A DNA stretch of 64,000 nt from an uncultured Ruminococcus sp. (GCA_900545345.1 UQYQ01000002.1:95117-159116), one strand, 5' to 3'. Shown: positions 45,368 to 54,703, counted from the stretch's first letter. Program-made: numbers and translations. Notes: a model not told the origin generated them from the letters alone.

Positions 45368-46144
45368 TTGGGAAAAACAATACTTGATATTTCACATGTC
45401 GGGATGAAATTTAATTTAAGTAAGGAAAAGGTTGATAACATTAAAGAATATGTTATTAAGTTTTTTAAAAAAGAGCTTCATTATAATGAATTCTGGGCAT
45501 TAAAGGATATATCATTTAAGGTCAATGAAGGCGACAGAGTAGGCATTTTAGGGTTAAACGGTGCGGGTAAATCTACACTTTTGAAGGTTATCTCAGGGGT
45601 ATTTAAGCCTACTGAGGGCAAAATAACAGTAAACGGTAAAATTGTACCGCTTTTAGAGCTTGGTGCAGGTTTTGACGCACAGTATACAGGCGGTGAAAAC
45701 ATATTTTTATATGGAACCGTACTCGGTTATTCAAGGGAGTTTTTAAAAGAAAAGTATAATGAAATTGTTGATTTTTCAGGACTCGGAGATTTTATTGATG
45801 TACCGATAAAGAATTATTCTTCAGGTATGAGAGCGAGACTGGGTTTTTCAATTGCCACAATTGTTGACCCGGAAATACTTATTCTTGATGAAGTGTTATC
45901 AGTGGGTGACAAAAGATTCAGGAAAAAAAGTCTTAACAAGATACAGTCTATGATGAAGAGCAATGTAACTGTTCTGTTTGTTTCGCATAATACAGACCAG
46001 ATTCGTGAAATTTGCAATAAGGCGATTTTGCTTGAACATGGAAAGCTTATAGCAAAAGGTGAAGTAAACGAAGTCTGTGACCTATATGAAAAGCTGATTG
46101 ACAAAGAAAATGATGAACCTAAAAAACACAAATCTAAAAGATAA
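45368..46144 (+). CDS. tagH: Teichoic-acid/polysaccharide ABC exporter ATPase
   Basis: 258 residues starting at TTG 45368, chosen because AGGAGG lies 7 nt upstream; an in-frame ATG at 45329 falls inside the permease gene. It has Walker A GLNGAGKST, the Q-loop region, signature YSSGMRARLGFS, Walker B ILILDEVLSVGD and the switch His in FVSHN. It lacks the long C-terminal carbohydrate-binding domain of Wzt, as in TagH-like short forms. It energises export of the polymer. Confidence 0.92.
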   Translation: MGKTILDISHVGMKFNLSKEKVDNIKEYVIKFFKKELHYNEFWALKDISFKVNEGDRVGILGLNGAGKSTLLKVISGVFKPTEGKITVNGKIVPLLELGAGFDAQYTGGENIFLYGTVLGYSREFLKEKYNEIVDFSGLGDFIDVPIKNYSSGMRARLGFSIATIVDPEILILDEVLSVGDKRFRKKSLNKIQSMMKSNVTVLFVSHNTDQIREICNKAILLEHGKLIAKGEVNEVCDLYEKLIDKENDEPKKHKSKR

Positions 46145-46149
46145 ATTTT

Positions 46150-46181
46150 GAGAGATAAGAAAAGTCTTATCTCTCTTTTTT
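46150..46181 (+). terminator. Terminator of the wall-polymer cluster
   Basis: GAGAGATAAGA / TCTTATCTCTC stem followed by TTTTTTAT. Confidence 0.93.
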
Positions 46182-46214
46182 ATACTTGTATTTCCCAAAA
46201 AATAACGCTTTTAC

Positions 46215-46244
46215 TTGATTTTGATAATGCAAGTATGCTATAAT
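46215..46244 (+). promoter_or_regulatory. Promoter of the aminotransferase gene
   Basis: TTGATT (46215-46220), 18 nt, TATAAT (46239-46244). Confidence 0.75.
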
Positions 46245-46303
46245 ATATTAAATATAGTGTTTCATAAAAGGAGGACTGCTTCATTTAAGAAGCATAGATA
46301 AAT

Positions 46304-47503
46304 ATGAATTATAATTTTTCAGAAAAAGTATCCAATCTTCAGGCGTCGGCAATTCGTGAAATACTTAAATTTACATCTGATCCTGAGGTTATTTCTTTTG
46401 CAGCGGGAAATCCTGCACCTGAGGCTTTCCCCGTTGACGATATAAAAAGGATTTCTAATGAAATTTTAAACAAAAACCCGATACTTGCTCTTCAGTATTC
46501 TTTAACAGAAGGATATACTCCGCTAAGAAATGTTTTAAAGGAAAGAATGCTAAAAGAGGGGAATTTCAATTCCGACAAAGATGAACTGATTATTACATCA
46601 GGTGCACAGCAGTCAAATGAGCTTTGTGCGAAAGTTCTTTGTGACGAAGGGGATACGATTATTTGCGAGGCACCGTCGTTTATCGGTTCGCTTAATGCTT
46701 TTAAATCTTATAATGTCAATCTTGTCGGAATTGAGCTTGAAGAAGACGGGATTAATTTAGAAAAGCTTGAAGAAGCAATTAAGACAAATCAGAATACAAA
46801 ATTAATATATCTGATTCCGAATTTTCAAAACCCGACAGGTCGGACGATGTCCTTAGAAAAAAGAAAGCGTGTTTATGAGCTTGCTGAAAAATATGACATT
46901 TTCATTTTAGAAGATAATCCGTACGGAGATATCAGATTTGCAGGTGAGCATATTCAAAGCATTAAGAGCATGGACACCGATGGCAGAGTTATATATTCAG
47001 GTACATTTTCAAAAGTTCTTGCTCCGGGAATTCGTGTGGGATACTGCTCGGCACCGAAAGAAATTATATCGAAAATTGTTGTCTGCAAGCAGGTTTCGGA
47101 TGTGCATACTAATATCTGGGCTCAGGTCTTGGCAGAAAGATTTCTTTCAACCTGTGATATGGAAAGCCATCTTCGTCAGATTAGAAAAATCTATAAGCAT
47201 AAATGCGAGCTCATGCTCAGTGAAATCAAAAAGAATTTTTCAGACAAGATTAAATATACAGTACCTGAGGGCGGTCTTTTTATATGGTGTACACTGCCTG
47301 AAGGTTACGATATGATGAGTTTCTGCAAGAGGGCAGTGGAGGAATATAAGGTTGCTGTTGTTCCGGGAACGGCGTTTACTGTAAATGAAACCGATAAGAC
47401 AACCTCGTTCAGGCTTAATTTTTCAACTCCGACTGATGATGAAATTATCAAAGGCTGTGAGCTTATAGGAAAGCTTTCAAAAGAAATGTTCCGGCAGGGG
47501 TGA
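46304..47503 (+). CDS. PLP-dependent aminotransferase (class I/II, 2-aminoadipate-type)
   Basis: 399 residues of fold-type I. It has ISFAAGNPAPEAFP, ITSGAQQSNELC, IPNFQNPTGRTMS, LEDNPYGDIRF and SGTFSKVLAPGIRVGYC, with the PLP-binding Lys in FSK, and a C-terminal FRLNFS arginine. It resembles LysN/MocR-effector-domain enzymes that act on aromatic, branched or aminoadipate substrates; the substrate is not assigned. AGGAGG lies 29 nt before the ATG with a TGCTTC/GAAGCA hairpin (46277-46294) between, an unusual arrangement. The last codons (RQG) overlap a repeat. Confidence 0.9.
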   Translation: MNYNFSEKVSNLQASAIREILKFTSDPEVISFAAGNPAPEAFPVDDIKRISNEILNKNPILALQYSLTEGYTPLRNVLKERMLKEGNFNSDKDELIITSGAQQSNELCAKVLCDEGDTIICEAPSFIGSLNAFKSYNVNLVGIELEEDGINLEKLEEAIKTNQNTKLIYLIPNFQNPTGRTMSLEKRKRVYELAEKYDIFILEDNPYGDIRFAGEHIQSIKSMDTDGRVIYSGTFSKVLAPGIRVGYCSAPKEIISKIVVCKQVSDVHTNIWAQVLAERFLSTCDMESHLRQIRKIYKHKCELMLSEIKKNFSDKIKYTVPEGGLFIWCTLPEGYDMMSFCKRAVEEYKVAVVPGTAFTVNETDKTTSFRLNFSTPTDDEIIKGCELIGKLSKEMFRQG

Positions 47504-47586
47504 CCGCTGCACTCTCTTTGCCTTTGGCAGGATTGTGAAATGTTATGGCTTGTACAACGGCAGGCTAAACAATGTATAACTTACAA
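47488..47586. repeat. Dispersed intergenic repeat, copy 1
   Basis: Runs from the last codons of the aminotransferase (CGGCAGGGGTGACC) through CTCTTTGCCTTTGGCAG to ACAACGGCAGG...TATAAC. It resembles copy 2 at 53797-53881 in order and spacing of motifs. Confidence 0.55.
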
Positions 47587-47682
47587 TGAGAATTATCATC
47601 AAAATTAATGGTTATATATAATTGTCAATTGATATTTGTGAATTTGATACGGCTTTATGCCGAGAGAAAGGAAATATATATT

Positions 47683-48699
47683 ATGGCTGAATTCAGTAAA
47701 GATAAAAAGGTTATTTTAAGTCTTATACAACCGACAGGAAGTTCTTTCACATTAGGTAACTATATAGGTGCTATATCGAACTGGGGGAAGCTTCAGGAAG
47801 AGTATAACTGCATTTACGGTATTGCAGACCTTCATTCCATAACCGTGAAGCAGGACCCTGTGCAGCTTAGAAAAAATTCAATGTCTGCATATGCACTTTT
47901 GCTTGCGTGCGGTATCGACCCGAAAAAATCAGTCGCTTTTTTTCAGAGTCATAATAAAAATCATGCCGAGCTTAACTGGGTACTTGCGTGCTTCACACAA
48001 TTCGGTGAGCTTTCGAGAATGACACAGTTTAAAGATAAATCTTCAAAACATGCCGATAATGTTAATGCAGGGCTTTTCACATACCCTGTTTTAATGGCTG
48101 CTGATATTTTAGCTTATAATGCTGATTTGGTACCTATAGGTGCAGACCAAAAACAGCATTTAGAGCTGGCACGCAATATCGCACAGCGTTTTAATCATGT
48201 ATACGGTGAGTTTTTTAATATACCCGATGCATATATCCCAAAGGTAGGGGCAAGGGTAATGTCACTTGCCGACCCTAAGTCCAAGATGTCTAAATCTGAT
48301 GAAAATCAAAATGCTACGGTTTATATTCTTGATGATAAGGATACTGTTATCAGAAAGTTTAAAAGAGCTGTTACAGACAGTGAAGCCGAAATCTGCTATC
48401 GTGAAGGCAAGGACGGTATAAACAATCTTATGTCGATTTATTCGTCGGTAACGGGAAAAAGCTATGATGAAATCGAAAGCGAGTTTTCATCAAAAGGATA
48501 CGGAGATTTCAAGCTCGCTGTGGGAGAAACAGTAGCTGATAAGCTTAAACCTATCAGAGAAGAGCATGCTCGTTTGATGGCTGACAAAGCATATTTGAAA
48601 GAGTGCTATACAAACGGTGCCGGGGAGGCAATGAGAATCACTCAGAGAACTATCTCTAAAGTATATCATAAGGTGGGATTTGTAGACCGGCAGGGCTGA
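47683..48699 (+). CDS. trpS: Tryptophanyl-tRNA synthetase
   Basis: 338 residues from ATG 47683 (GAAAGGA upstream); an in-frame ATG 75 nt earlier has no ribosome site. It is a class Ic synthetase with PTGSSFTLGNYIGA (HIGH equivalent), GIADLHSIT, GADQKQHLE and the KMSKS loop DPKSKMSKSDEN. It charges tRNA-Trp. The protein ends RQG at a CGGCAGGGCTGA sequence shared with the end of the upstream aminotransferase gene. Confidence 0.96.
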   Translation: MAEFSKDKKVILSLIQPTGSSFTLGNYIGAISNWGKLQEEYNCIYGIADLHSITVKQDPVQLRKNSMSAYALLLACGIDPKKSVAFFQSHNKNHAELNWVLACFTQFGELSRMTQFKDKSSKHADNVNAGLFTYPVLMAADILAYNADLVPIGADQKQHLELARNIAQRFNHVYGEFFNIPDAYIPKVGARVMSLADPKSKMSKSDENQNATVYILDDKDTVIRKFKRAVTDSEAEICYREGKDGINNLMSIYSSVTGKSYDEIESEFSSKGYGDFKLAVGETVADKLKPIREEHARLMADKAYLKECYTNGAGEAMRITQRTISKVYHKVGFVDRQG

Positions 48700-48748
48700 C
48701 AAATTTGTAATGAACAATTGAAAATGGACAATAGATAATTCAAGCAGA

Positions 48749-48985
48749 TTATTCTGAAATTTTATTATTCTTTCTTGGAAATAGTTTTTCGCAGATGGTA
48801 TTGCAGTTATCACGCATTCTGCATGCCTCGTTTACTAAACATTCCATACCGCCCTTTAAATGCTCATCTTCTTCGGTGAAGTCCAGAAACAGGGCAAAAA
48901 CATTTGAAAGCCCGACTATTATATCGGCTTGATATTTAAGTTCTTCTATTTCGGTTATTTTGATTTTTTTATTTGTTTCGTTCAT
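48749..48985 (-). CDS. Small hypothetical protein
   Basis: 78 residues, helical, with a Lys/Glu-rich N-terminus and C-terminal cysteines (EACRMRDNCNTICEKLF). The ATG has GAAAGGAAATAAAATCA upstream, so it is likely translated. It has no recognised family. It is convergent with trpS and divergent from the HTH genes. The layout (charged helix plus short Cys motif) is common among small phage-derived proteins, but nothing firmer can be said. Confidence 0.55.
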   Translation of the reverse strand: MNETNKKIKITEIEELKYQADIIVGLSNVFALFLDFTEEDEHLKGGMECLVNEACRMRDNCNTICEKLFPRKNNKISE

Positions 48986-49187
48986 TGATTTTATTTCCTT
49001 TCGAATGGTATGGTTATATTATATCACTAATTATAGAGATGTTCAATTAGCAATTATCACAAATAATAGAGAGGATATTTGTTTGTTTTGTCACTTAATA
49101 TAGTGATGAATATATGAGATAATTAAAAAATGAAATAAGCAGTGCCGTAAAATCATTGCTCATTACCTGAAAATGAGGTGAAATGCT

Positions 49188-49409
49188 GTGCCAATTAAAT
49201 ATACTAAACTTATCAGGCGATTGCAGGAAGCGGGAATAACAAGCTATACTGTAAAGCGTGATAAAATAATAGGTCAGGCTACCTATAAAAAAATTCTTGA
49301 GGGCGGAGATATTGATACAAGAACCATAGCAAAGCTTTGTAAGGTTCTGCACTGTCAGCCAGGTGATATTATGGAATATGAAGAAACCGAGAATGATAAA
49401 TTAAAATGA
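49188..49409 (+). CDS. Small Cro/CI-type HTH regulator, copy 1
   Basis: 73 residues, starting at GTG 49188 with GAGGTG upstream. It consists of a single XRE-like HTH domain with YKKILEGGDIDTRTIAKLCKVLHCQPGDIMEYEE, the compact family often found next to transporters or toxins. A second copy with nearly the same C-terminal half follows at 49656. It probably autoregulates and controls the ABC permease downstream. Confidence 0.82.
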   Translation: MPIKYTKLIRRLQEAGITSYTVKRDKIIGQATYKKILEGGDIDTRTIAKLCKVLHCQPGDIMEYEETENDKLK

Positions 49410-49655
49410 AAAAAGTGATATTAAATTTAATTTTGCTTTAAAAAATTTGAGTTTCTTTGGATTTTATTCCTTTCGTTTGATGTGTTTACATTATACACTA
49501 GAACAAGTGAATGGTCAATATAAATTGTTCACAATCTTTAGTGAATAGATTTGTTTATATTGTATGTTTTTCATAGAAAATATATTGTGTTATAATGAAT
49601 TGTTGAGAGTATGTAATAATTCAACTTTTGAAAAACAGAAAGGTGTGTTTAATAA

Positions 49656-49865
49656 ATGCCATTTAAATATGATAAGCTATTTAAATTGTTGAAAGAGAAA
49701 GGAATTTCCTCTTATAAAATAAGACAGGAAAATCTAATTTCTCAGGCAGCACTGACAAAAATGAAAAATGGCACAGGAAATGTTGACACAAGAACTCTTG
49801 AGCGGATTTGCAAGTTATTAAACTGCCAGCCCGGTGATATTATGGAATATGAAGATGAAACATAA
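49656..49865 (+). CDS. Small Cro/CI-type HTH regulator, copy 2
   Basis: 69 residues with AALTKMKNGTGNVDTRTLERICKLLNCQPGDIMEYEDE. It is a paralogue of copy 1 at 49188; the DNA for QPGDIMEYE is almost identical. The start ATG has GAAAGGTG upstream. Its last 11 bases overlap the start of the ABC permease gene, so translation of the two is probably coupled. Confidence 0.85.
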   Translation: MPFKYDKLFKLLKEKGISSYKIRQENLISQAALTKMKNGTGNVDTRTLERICKLLNCQPGDIMEYEDET

Positions 49866-52656
49866 TGTATTTTTTAAAGATATAAAGCGTGAAATATTTC
49901 ACACGGTCGGTCGCTTTTTATCTGTCTTTTTGATAGTGGCAATCGGCTGTGGCTTTTTTGCGGGCATTAAAGCGACGATGCCGTATATGAAAAATACGGC
50001 TGCTGATTATTTTAAAGAAAACAATCTTATGGATATAAGGCTTCAATCAACTATCGGCATCAAGTCTGATGATGTTTTGGCATTGTCGAAGCTTGATTTT
50101 GTTAAAGGAGTGATGCCTTCATATTCTAAAGATGTTTTTTATGAATTTAATAATGATAATATAGTTTTAAAGGCAATGTCATATACCGATAAGTATAAAG
50201 GGAATGATGCTTTAAATAACCTTGTTTTGCTTGACGGAAAACTTCCTTCAAAATCAGGTGAGTGTGTTGTTGAAAAAAAGGTAGGTTCTCCAAAAAATTT
50301 TGAAATCGGTGAAAGTATAAAAATTTCATCTTCAAAGCAAGGTGCTTTGATAACGAATTCATTAACTACTGATACTTATAAGATAGTCGGAATTGTAGTC
50401 AGTCCATTGTACATCGGTTATAAAAGGGATAAAACCGATGTAGGTGACGGAAATATAAACAGCAATATTTATTTGCCGGAAGAGGATTTTATTGACGATT
50501 ATTACAGTGAGCTTTATTTAGATATTGATGGTCTTGATGAGTATGAGCCTTTTTCAGAGGATTATAAAGAGAAAGTTTATGAATATATTGAAAAGGTAAA
50601 ATCAACTTTGGAAGAAAGTGTTTCATTAAGATTTGATGATTATAAATCTGATGCTGAAGAAAAAATCAGACAGTCAAAATCATATGTAAAGGATTTAGAG
50701 AGTATTTGCGGCTGTGAAATTAATTCACTGATTGAAATAAAAAAAAGATTTGAAGAGAATATAAACTCACTGGAGTTTAGAAAGACTAAAGAAAAGAACA
50801 AAACACAGCTTCTTTTTATAGACAGTATGATTAGACAGAAGCAGGAAAGTTTAAATCAAATTTCTAGGCTTATAAAGGCAAGGAAAAAAGGTGACAGCTC
50901 TGTTGATGAAGAGTTAATAAAAAAGATAAATACAGCCAAATCGCAGATTACAGACAGCGAAAAGAGCTTGTCTTATGCTGATAAACCCCGTATATATGCA
51001 ACAACTCGATTTGATAGTGATGATTATTCATCTTATGAAAGCGACAGCGAAAAGATTGATATGATAGCTAAGGTTTTTCCTGTGTTTTTTATAATTGTTA
51101 CGGCACTTATATGTCTTACAACAATGACGAGAATGGTTGAGGAAAACCGCACTCAAATAGGAATATATAAAGCACTTGGATATTCTTCATTTAAGATATC
51201 ACTTAAATATTTAATTTATGCTTCTGTTCCGACAGTTTTGGGAAGTGTCATAGGTGTAATTATCGGATTGCAGATTTTTCCAAAAATAATATATCAGAGC
51301 TATAAAATTTTATATAATATACCGAGTTTAAATACTCCGTTTAAGATTGACTATTGTATAGGGTGTATGTTAGCGGCATTGACTTGTGTACTTATTACAG
51401 TTTTTTATGCAACAAATAAGGAGCTTAGGGCAGCACCTAGCGAGCTTATGCGACCGAAGTCACCGCCGGATGGTAAAAGAGTTTTTTTAGAAAATATAAA
51501 TTTTATTTGGAAACGCATCGGCTTTTTAACTAAAGTAACATTTAGAAATCTTTTCAGATACAAAAAGCGTTTTTTTATGACGGTTTTGGGTATCGCAGGA
51601 TGTACAGGTTTGATTGTTACAGCATTTGGACTGAAACATTCTATCAGTGCAATAATAGACAAGCAGTTTGATAATGTATATAAATATGATGCAGCAGTAA
51701 TGTTAAACACTGATAAAATTGAAAGCATAAATTCCGCACAGAAAGAATTAGAAAATATAAGCGGTGTAAAAGACAGTATTCCGCTTAGTATAGAAAGCTA
51801 TACCGCAACGGATGAAAATAATTCTCCAAACAGCGTTTCTTTAGTTGCCGTATCAGATTCGGAAAAGCTTTCGGGCTTTGTGTCACTGCAAAACAGAAAA
51901 AGCGGTGAGAAATATACAGTCAGTGAAAACGGTGTTGTTGTTACAGAAAAGCTATGCAGGCTTCTTGAGATAGATGTCGGAGATACTTTAAATCTCAGCG
52001 ATGCTGACGGGAATGTTTATAAGATGAAAGTCGGCGGAATAGCCGAGAATTATGCTTCGCATTTTATTTATATTTCAAGTGAGATGTTTGAGACTGTTTT
52101 CAAAAAAGCTCCTTTGTTTAATTCGTTTTATATACATGTAAATGAAGCGGAGGATAGCAGTAATATTTCAAGAGATATTGTGGCAAGTGATAATTTTCTG
52201 GGAGTATCGTTTATTTCCGAAATAGGAGACAGCTTTGCCGATACACTTGGCAGTTTGAATTCAATTGTAATTTTGTTGATTGTGTGTGCAGGTGCCTTAG
52301 CGATAGTCGTAATTTATAATTTGTCAAATATAAATATTACCGAGCGTATCAGAGAAATAGCTACGATAAAGGTGCTTGGCTTTTATGACAGTGAAGTTTC
52401 AGCATATATTATCAGAGAAAATATACTGTCAACTTTAATAGGTATTTTTATAGGCTGGATTTTCGGAGCGTTTCTTCATCGGTTTGTGGTTTTAACATCT
52501 GAAGTTGACATTGTTATGTTTGACAGAAATCTTGTATGGTGGGCATTTGCCGCAGCATTTGTTCTGACAGCAATGTTTTCGCTGATTGTAAACTTTATTT
52601 TATATTTCAAGCTTAAAAAAATTCAGATGGTTGAATCTTTAAAATCAGTTGAATAG
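49855..52656 (+). CDS. FtsX-type ABC transporter permease (MacB-like, large)
   Basis: 933 residues from ATG 49855 overlapping the HTH stop; ATG 49849 is also in frame. An N-terminal TM helix (FLIVAIGCGFFAGIKA) precedes a large extracellular domain with a coiled-coil (about 255-370), then an FtsX unit of three helices, a second extracellular domain (about 620-790) and a second FtsX unit at the C-terminus. This layout is that of permeases that move or sense lipids, peptides or antibiotics rather than pump small solutes. The likely partner ATPase is at 53965, beyond ychF. HTH control upstream suggests induction. Confidence 0.88.
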   Translation: MKHNVFFKDIKREIFHTVGRFLSVFLIVAIGCGFFAGIKATMPYMKNTAADYFKENNLMDIRLQSTIGIKSDDVLALSKLDFVKGVMPSYSKDVFYEFNNDNIVLKAMSYTDKYKGNDALNNLVLLDGKLPSKSGECVVEKKVGSPKNFEIGESIKISSSKQGALITNSLTTDTYKIVGIVVSPLYIGYKRDKTDVGDGNINSNIYLPEEDFIDDYYSELYLDIDGLDEYEPFSEDYKEKVYEYIEKVKSTLEESVSLRFDDYKSDAEEKIRQSKSYVKDLESICGCEINSLIEIKKRFEENINSLEFRKTKEKNKTQLLFIDSMIRQKQESLNQISRLIKARKKGDSSVDEELIKKINTAKSQITDSEKSLSYADKPRIYATTRFDSDDYSSYESDSEKIDMIAKVFPVFFIIVTALICLTTMTRMVEENRTQIGIYKALGYSSFKISLKYLIYASVPTVLGSVIGVIIGLQIFPKIIYQSYKILYNIPSLNTPFKIDYCIGCMLAALTCVLITVFYATNKELRAAPSELMRPKSPPDGKRVFLENINFIWKRIGFLTKVTFRNLFRYKKRFFMTVLGIAGCTGLIVTAFGLKHSISAIIDKQFDNVYKYDAAVMLNTDKIESINSAQKELENISGVKDSIPLSIESYTATDENNSPNSVSLVAVSDSEKLSGFVSLQNRKSGEKYTVSENGVVVTEKLCRLLEIDVGDTLNLSDADGNVYKMKVGGIAENYASHFIYISSEMFETVFKKAPLFNSFYIHVNEAEDSSNISRDIVASDNFLGVSFISEIGDSFADTLGSLNSIVILLIVCAGALAIVVIYNLSNINITERIREIATIKVLGFYDSEVSAYIIRENILSTLIGIFIGWIFGAFLHRFVVLTSEVDIVMFDRNLVWWAFAAAFVLTAMFSLIVNFILYFKLKKIQMVESLKSVE

Positions 52657-52699
52657 AGTTTTTAATAAAAGTTATATATTTTTTAGGAGGATATTTTTT

Positions 52700-53794
52700 A
52701 TGAAATTAGGTATGGTAGGTTTACCGAATGTGGGGAAAAGTACACTTTTTAACGCACTTACAAATGCGGGAGCAGAATCAGCTAACTATCCGTTTTGCAC
52801 TATTGAGCCGAATGTGGGAATAGTTTCCGTTCCTGATGAGCGTTTGGATAAATTAAGAGAGATGTATAATCCAGTGAAATTCACACCTGCAACTTTAGAG
52901 TTTGTTGATATTGCAGGACTTGTGAAAGGTGCGTCAAAAGGCGAGGGACTGGGAAACAAGTTCTTGTCTAATATCCGTGAGGTTGACGCAATTGTCCATG
53001 TCGTAAGATGCTTTGAGGACGAAAATATTATACATGTTGACGGTGAAATTAACCCTAGCCGAGATATTGAAACTATAGATTTAGAGCTTATTTTTTCTGA
53101 TGTTGAAATGATTGAAAGACGCATTGACAGAACAAAAAAAGCAATGAAGGGTGATAAATCTTTAGCAGGTGTTGTTGACTTTTTGGAAAGACTGAAAGCT
53201 CATCTTGAAGAAGGAAAGCCTGCAAGAAGCTTTGATATGACAGACGATGAAAAAGAGTGGATAAAGGAAACTCCGCTTTTATCATCTAAGCCCGTTATTT
53301 ATGCTGCAAATCTTTCGGAAAAGGATTTTACAAACAACATTGATACAAATGAAAATTATAAAACAGTATGTCAGAAGGCAAAAGAAGAGGGAAGTGCCGT
53401 TTTGCCGATTTGTGCTCAGATTGAGGCTGAAATTTCCGATATGAACGATGAGGACAAGCAAATGTTTTTGTCAGAACTCGGTCTTGAAATTTCAGGACTT
53501 GGCAGAATTATTAAAGAGGGTTATTCACTGCTCGGCCTTATCTCGTTTTTAACAGCCGGTGAACCTGAGGTTCGTGCATGGACAATAACAAAGGGAACTA
53601 AAGCCCCTCAGGCAGCCGGAAAAATACACACTGACTTTGAAAAGGGCTTTATTCGTGCCGAAGTTGTTTCGTTTGACGATTTGATGGAATGCGGAAGCAT
53701 GGCTCATGTTAAAGAAAAAGGGCTTATGCGACTTGAGGGAAAAGAATATGTTATGCAGGACGGAGATATAGTTCTCTTTAGGTTTAATGTCTAG
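52700..53794 (+). CDS. ychF: GTP/ATP-binding protein YchF (Obg family)
   Basis: 364 residues from ATG 52700 (TAGGAGG upstream). It has the G1 motif GLPNVGKSTLFNAL at residue 6, G3 DIAGLVKGASKGEG, the NxxE-type specificity motif in AANLSEKD, a coiled-coil insertion (about 130-190) and a C-terminal TGS-like domain (FNV end). YchF hydrolyses ATP and binds ribosomes. It lies between an ABC permease and its probable ATPase, an unusual position. Confidence 0.96.
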   Translation: MKLGMVGLPNVGKSTLFNALTNAGAESANYPFCTIEPNVGIVSVPDERLDKLREMYNPVKFTPATLEFVDIAGLVKGASKGEGLGNKFLSNIREVDAIVHVVRCFEDENIIHVDGEINPSRDIETIDLELIFSDVEMIERRIDRTKKAMKGDKSLAGVVDFLERLKAHLEEGKPARSFDMTDDEKEWIKETPLLSSKPVIYAANLSEKDFTNNIDTNENYKTVCQKAKEEGSAVLPICAQIEAEISDMNDEDKQMFLSELGLEISGLGRIIKEGYSLLGLISFLTAGEPEVRAWTITKGTKAPQAAGKIHTDFEKGFIRAEVVSFDDLMECGSMAHVKEKGLMRLEGKEYVMQDGDIVLFRFNV

Positions 53795-53796
53795 CG

Positions 53797-53881
53797 GTGA
53801 GTCACCGCCGGCTCTCTGCCTTTGGCAAGTATGTAAAAAGGAAAAGTCGGATTAACGGCAGGTCGGATTTTGATATAACGA
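53797..53881. repeat. Dispersed intergenic repeat, copy 2
   Basis: GGTGAGTCACC...CTCTCTGCCTTTGGCAAG...TTAACGGCAGGTCGG...GATATAAC. The GCCTTTGGCA and AACGGCAGG blocks are spaced as in copy 1 (47488-47586). It lies directly after the ychF stop. Confidence 0.55.
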
Positions 53882-53964
53882 AAAACACAAGATAAAAACG
53901 TATCTTATGAAAAAATAAAAATTTGAATGTCATTATGGGTTATATCTTTTAAGGAAATTATATT

Positions 53965-54666
53965 ATGAGTTTTGTTAAATTTGAAAATGTATATAAACGA
54001 TATCATATGGGTGAGGTTGTTATTAATGCCTCTGACGGCATAAGCTTTGAAATAGAGAAAGGTGAATTTGTTGTCATTGTCGGTGAATCAGGTGCAGGCA
54101 AAACAACAGTACTGAATATGCTCGGCGGTATGGATACCTGTGACGAGGGAAGTATTACAGTTGACGGTGAGAATATTTCAAGCTTTTCTAAAAAACAGCT
54201 TATAACTTACAGACGCTATGATATAGGGTTTGTTTTTCAGTTTTATAACTTGATTAACAATCTGACAGCCATTGAAAATGTTGAACTGGCTTCTCAGATT
54301 TGCAAAGATGTTGATTCTGCAAAAAAAGTTTTGTCGGATGTTGGATTAAATGACAGAATGAACAATTTTCCTGCTCAGCTTTCGGGCGGTGAACAGCAGA
54401 GGGTTTCAATCGCTCGTGCAATGGCGAAAAAACCAAAGCTTTTGCTTTGTGACGAACCTACCGGTGCACTTGATTATCATACTGGCAAGCAGATTTTAAA
54501 GCTGCTGCACGATACATGCAAGGAGCGTAAAATGACAGTTATTTTGATAACACATAATCAGGCTATAGCACCTATGGCTGACAGAATTATAAAAATAAAA
54601 AATGCAAGGGTCGAAAGCGTTATTGTCAATCAGAATCCGGCTGAGGTTGGTACTATTGAGTGGTGA
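53965..54666 (+). CDS. ABC transporter ATPase (LolD/MacB type)
   Basis: 233 residues. It has Walker A GESGAGKTTVLNMLGG at about 40, Q-loop FVFQFYNLIN, signature LSGGEQQRVSIARAMAK, Walker B LLLCDEPTGALD and the switch His in ILITHN. This is the MacB/LolD clade that pairs with FtsX-type permeases, so the partner is most likely the 49855-52656 permease. ychF separates the two, which is odd. No ribosome site other than AAGGAAAT is visible. Confidence 0.92.
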   Translation: MSFVKFENVYKRYHMGEVVINASDGISFEIEKGEFVVIVGESGAGKTTVLNMLGGMDTCDEGSITVDGENISSFSKKQLITYRRYDIGFVFQFYNLINNLTAIENVELASQICKDVDSAKKVLSDVGLNDRMNNFPAQLSGGEQQRVSIARAMAKKPKLLLCDEPTGALDYHTGKQILKLLHDTCKERKMTVILITHNQAIAPMADRIIKIKNARVESVIVNQNPAEVGTIEW

Positions 54667-54674
54667 AAAAGCAC

Positions 54675-54703
54675 TTGACAAAATAAAAGATTAGAGATAT
54701 AAT
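54675..54703 (+). promoter_or_regulatory. Promoter of the HMGL-like gene
   Basis: TTGACA (54675-54680), 17 nt, TATAAT (54698-54703); the leader is about 100 nt. Confidence 0.88.
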
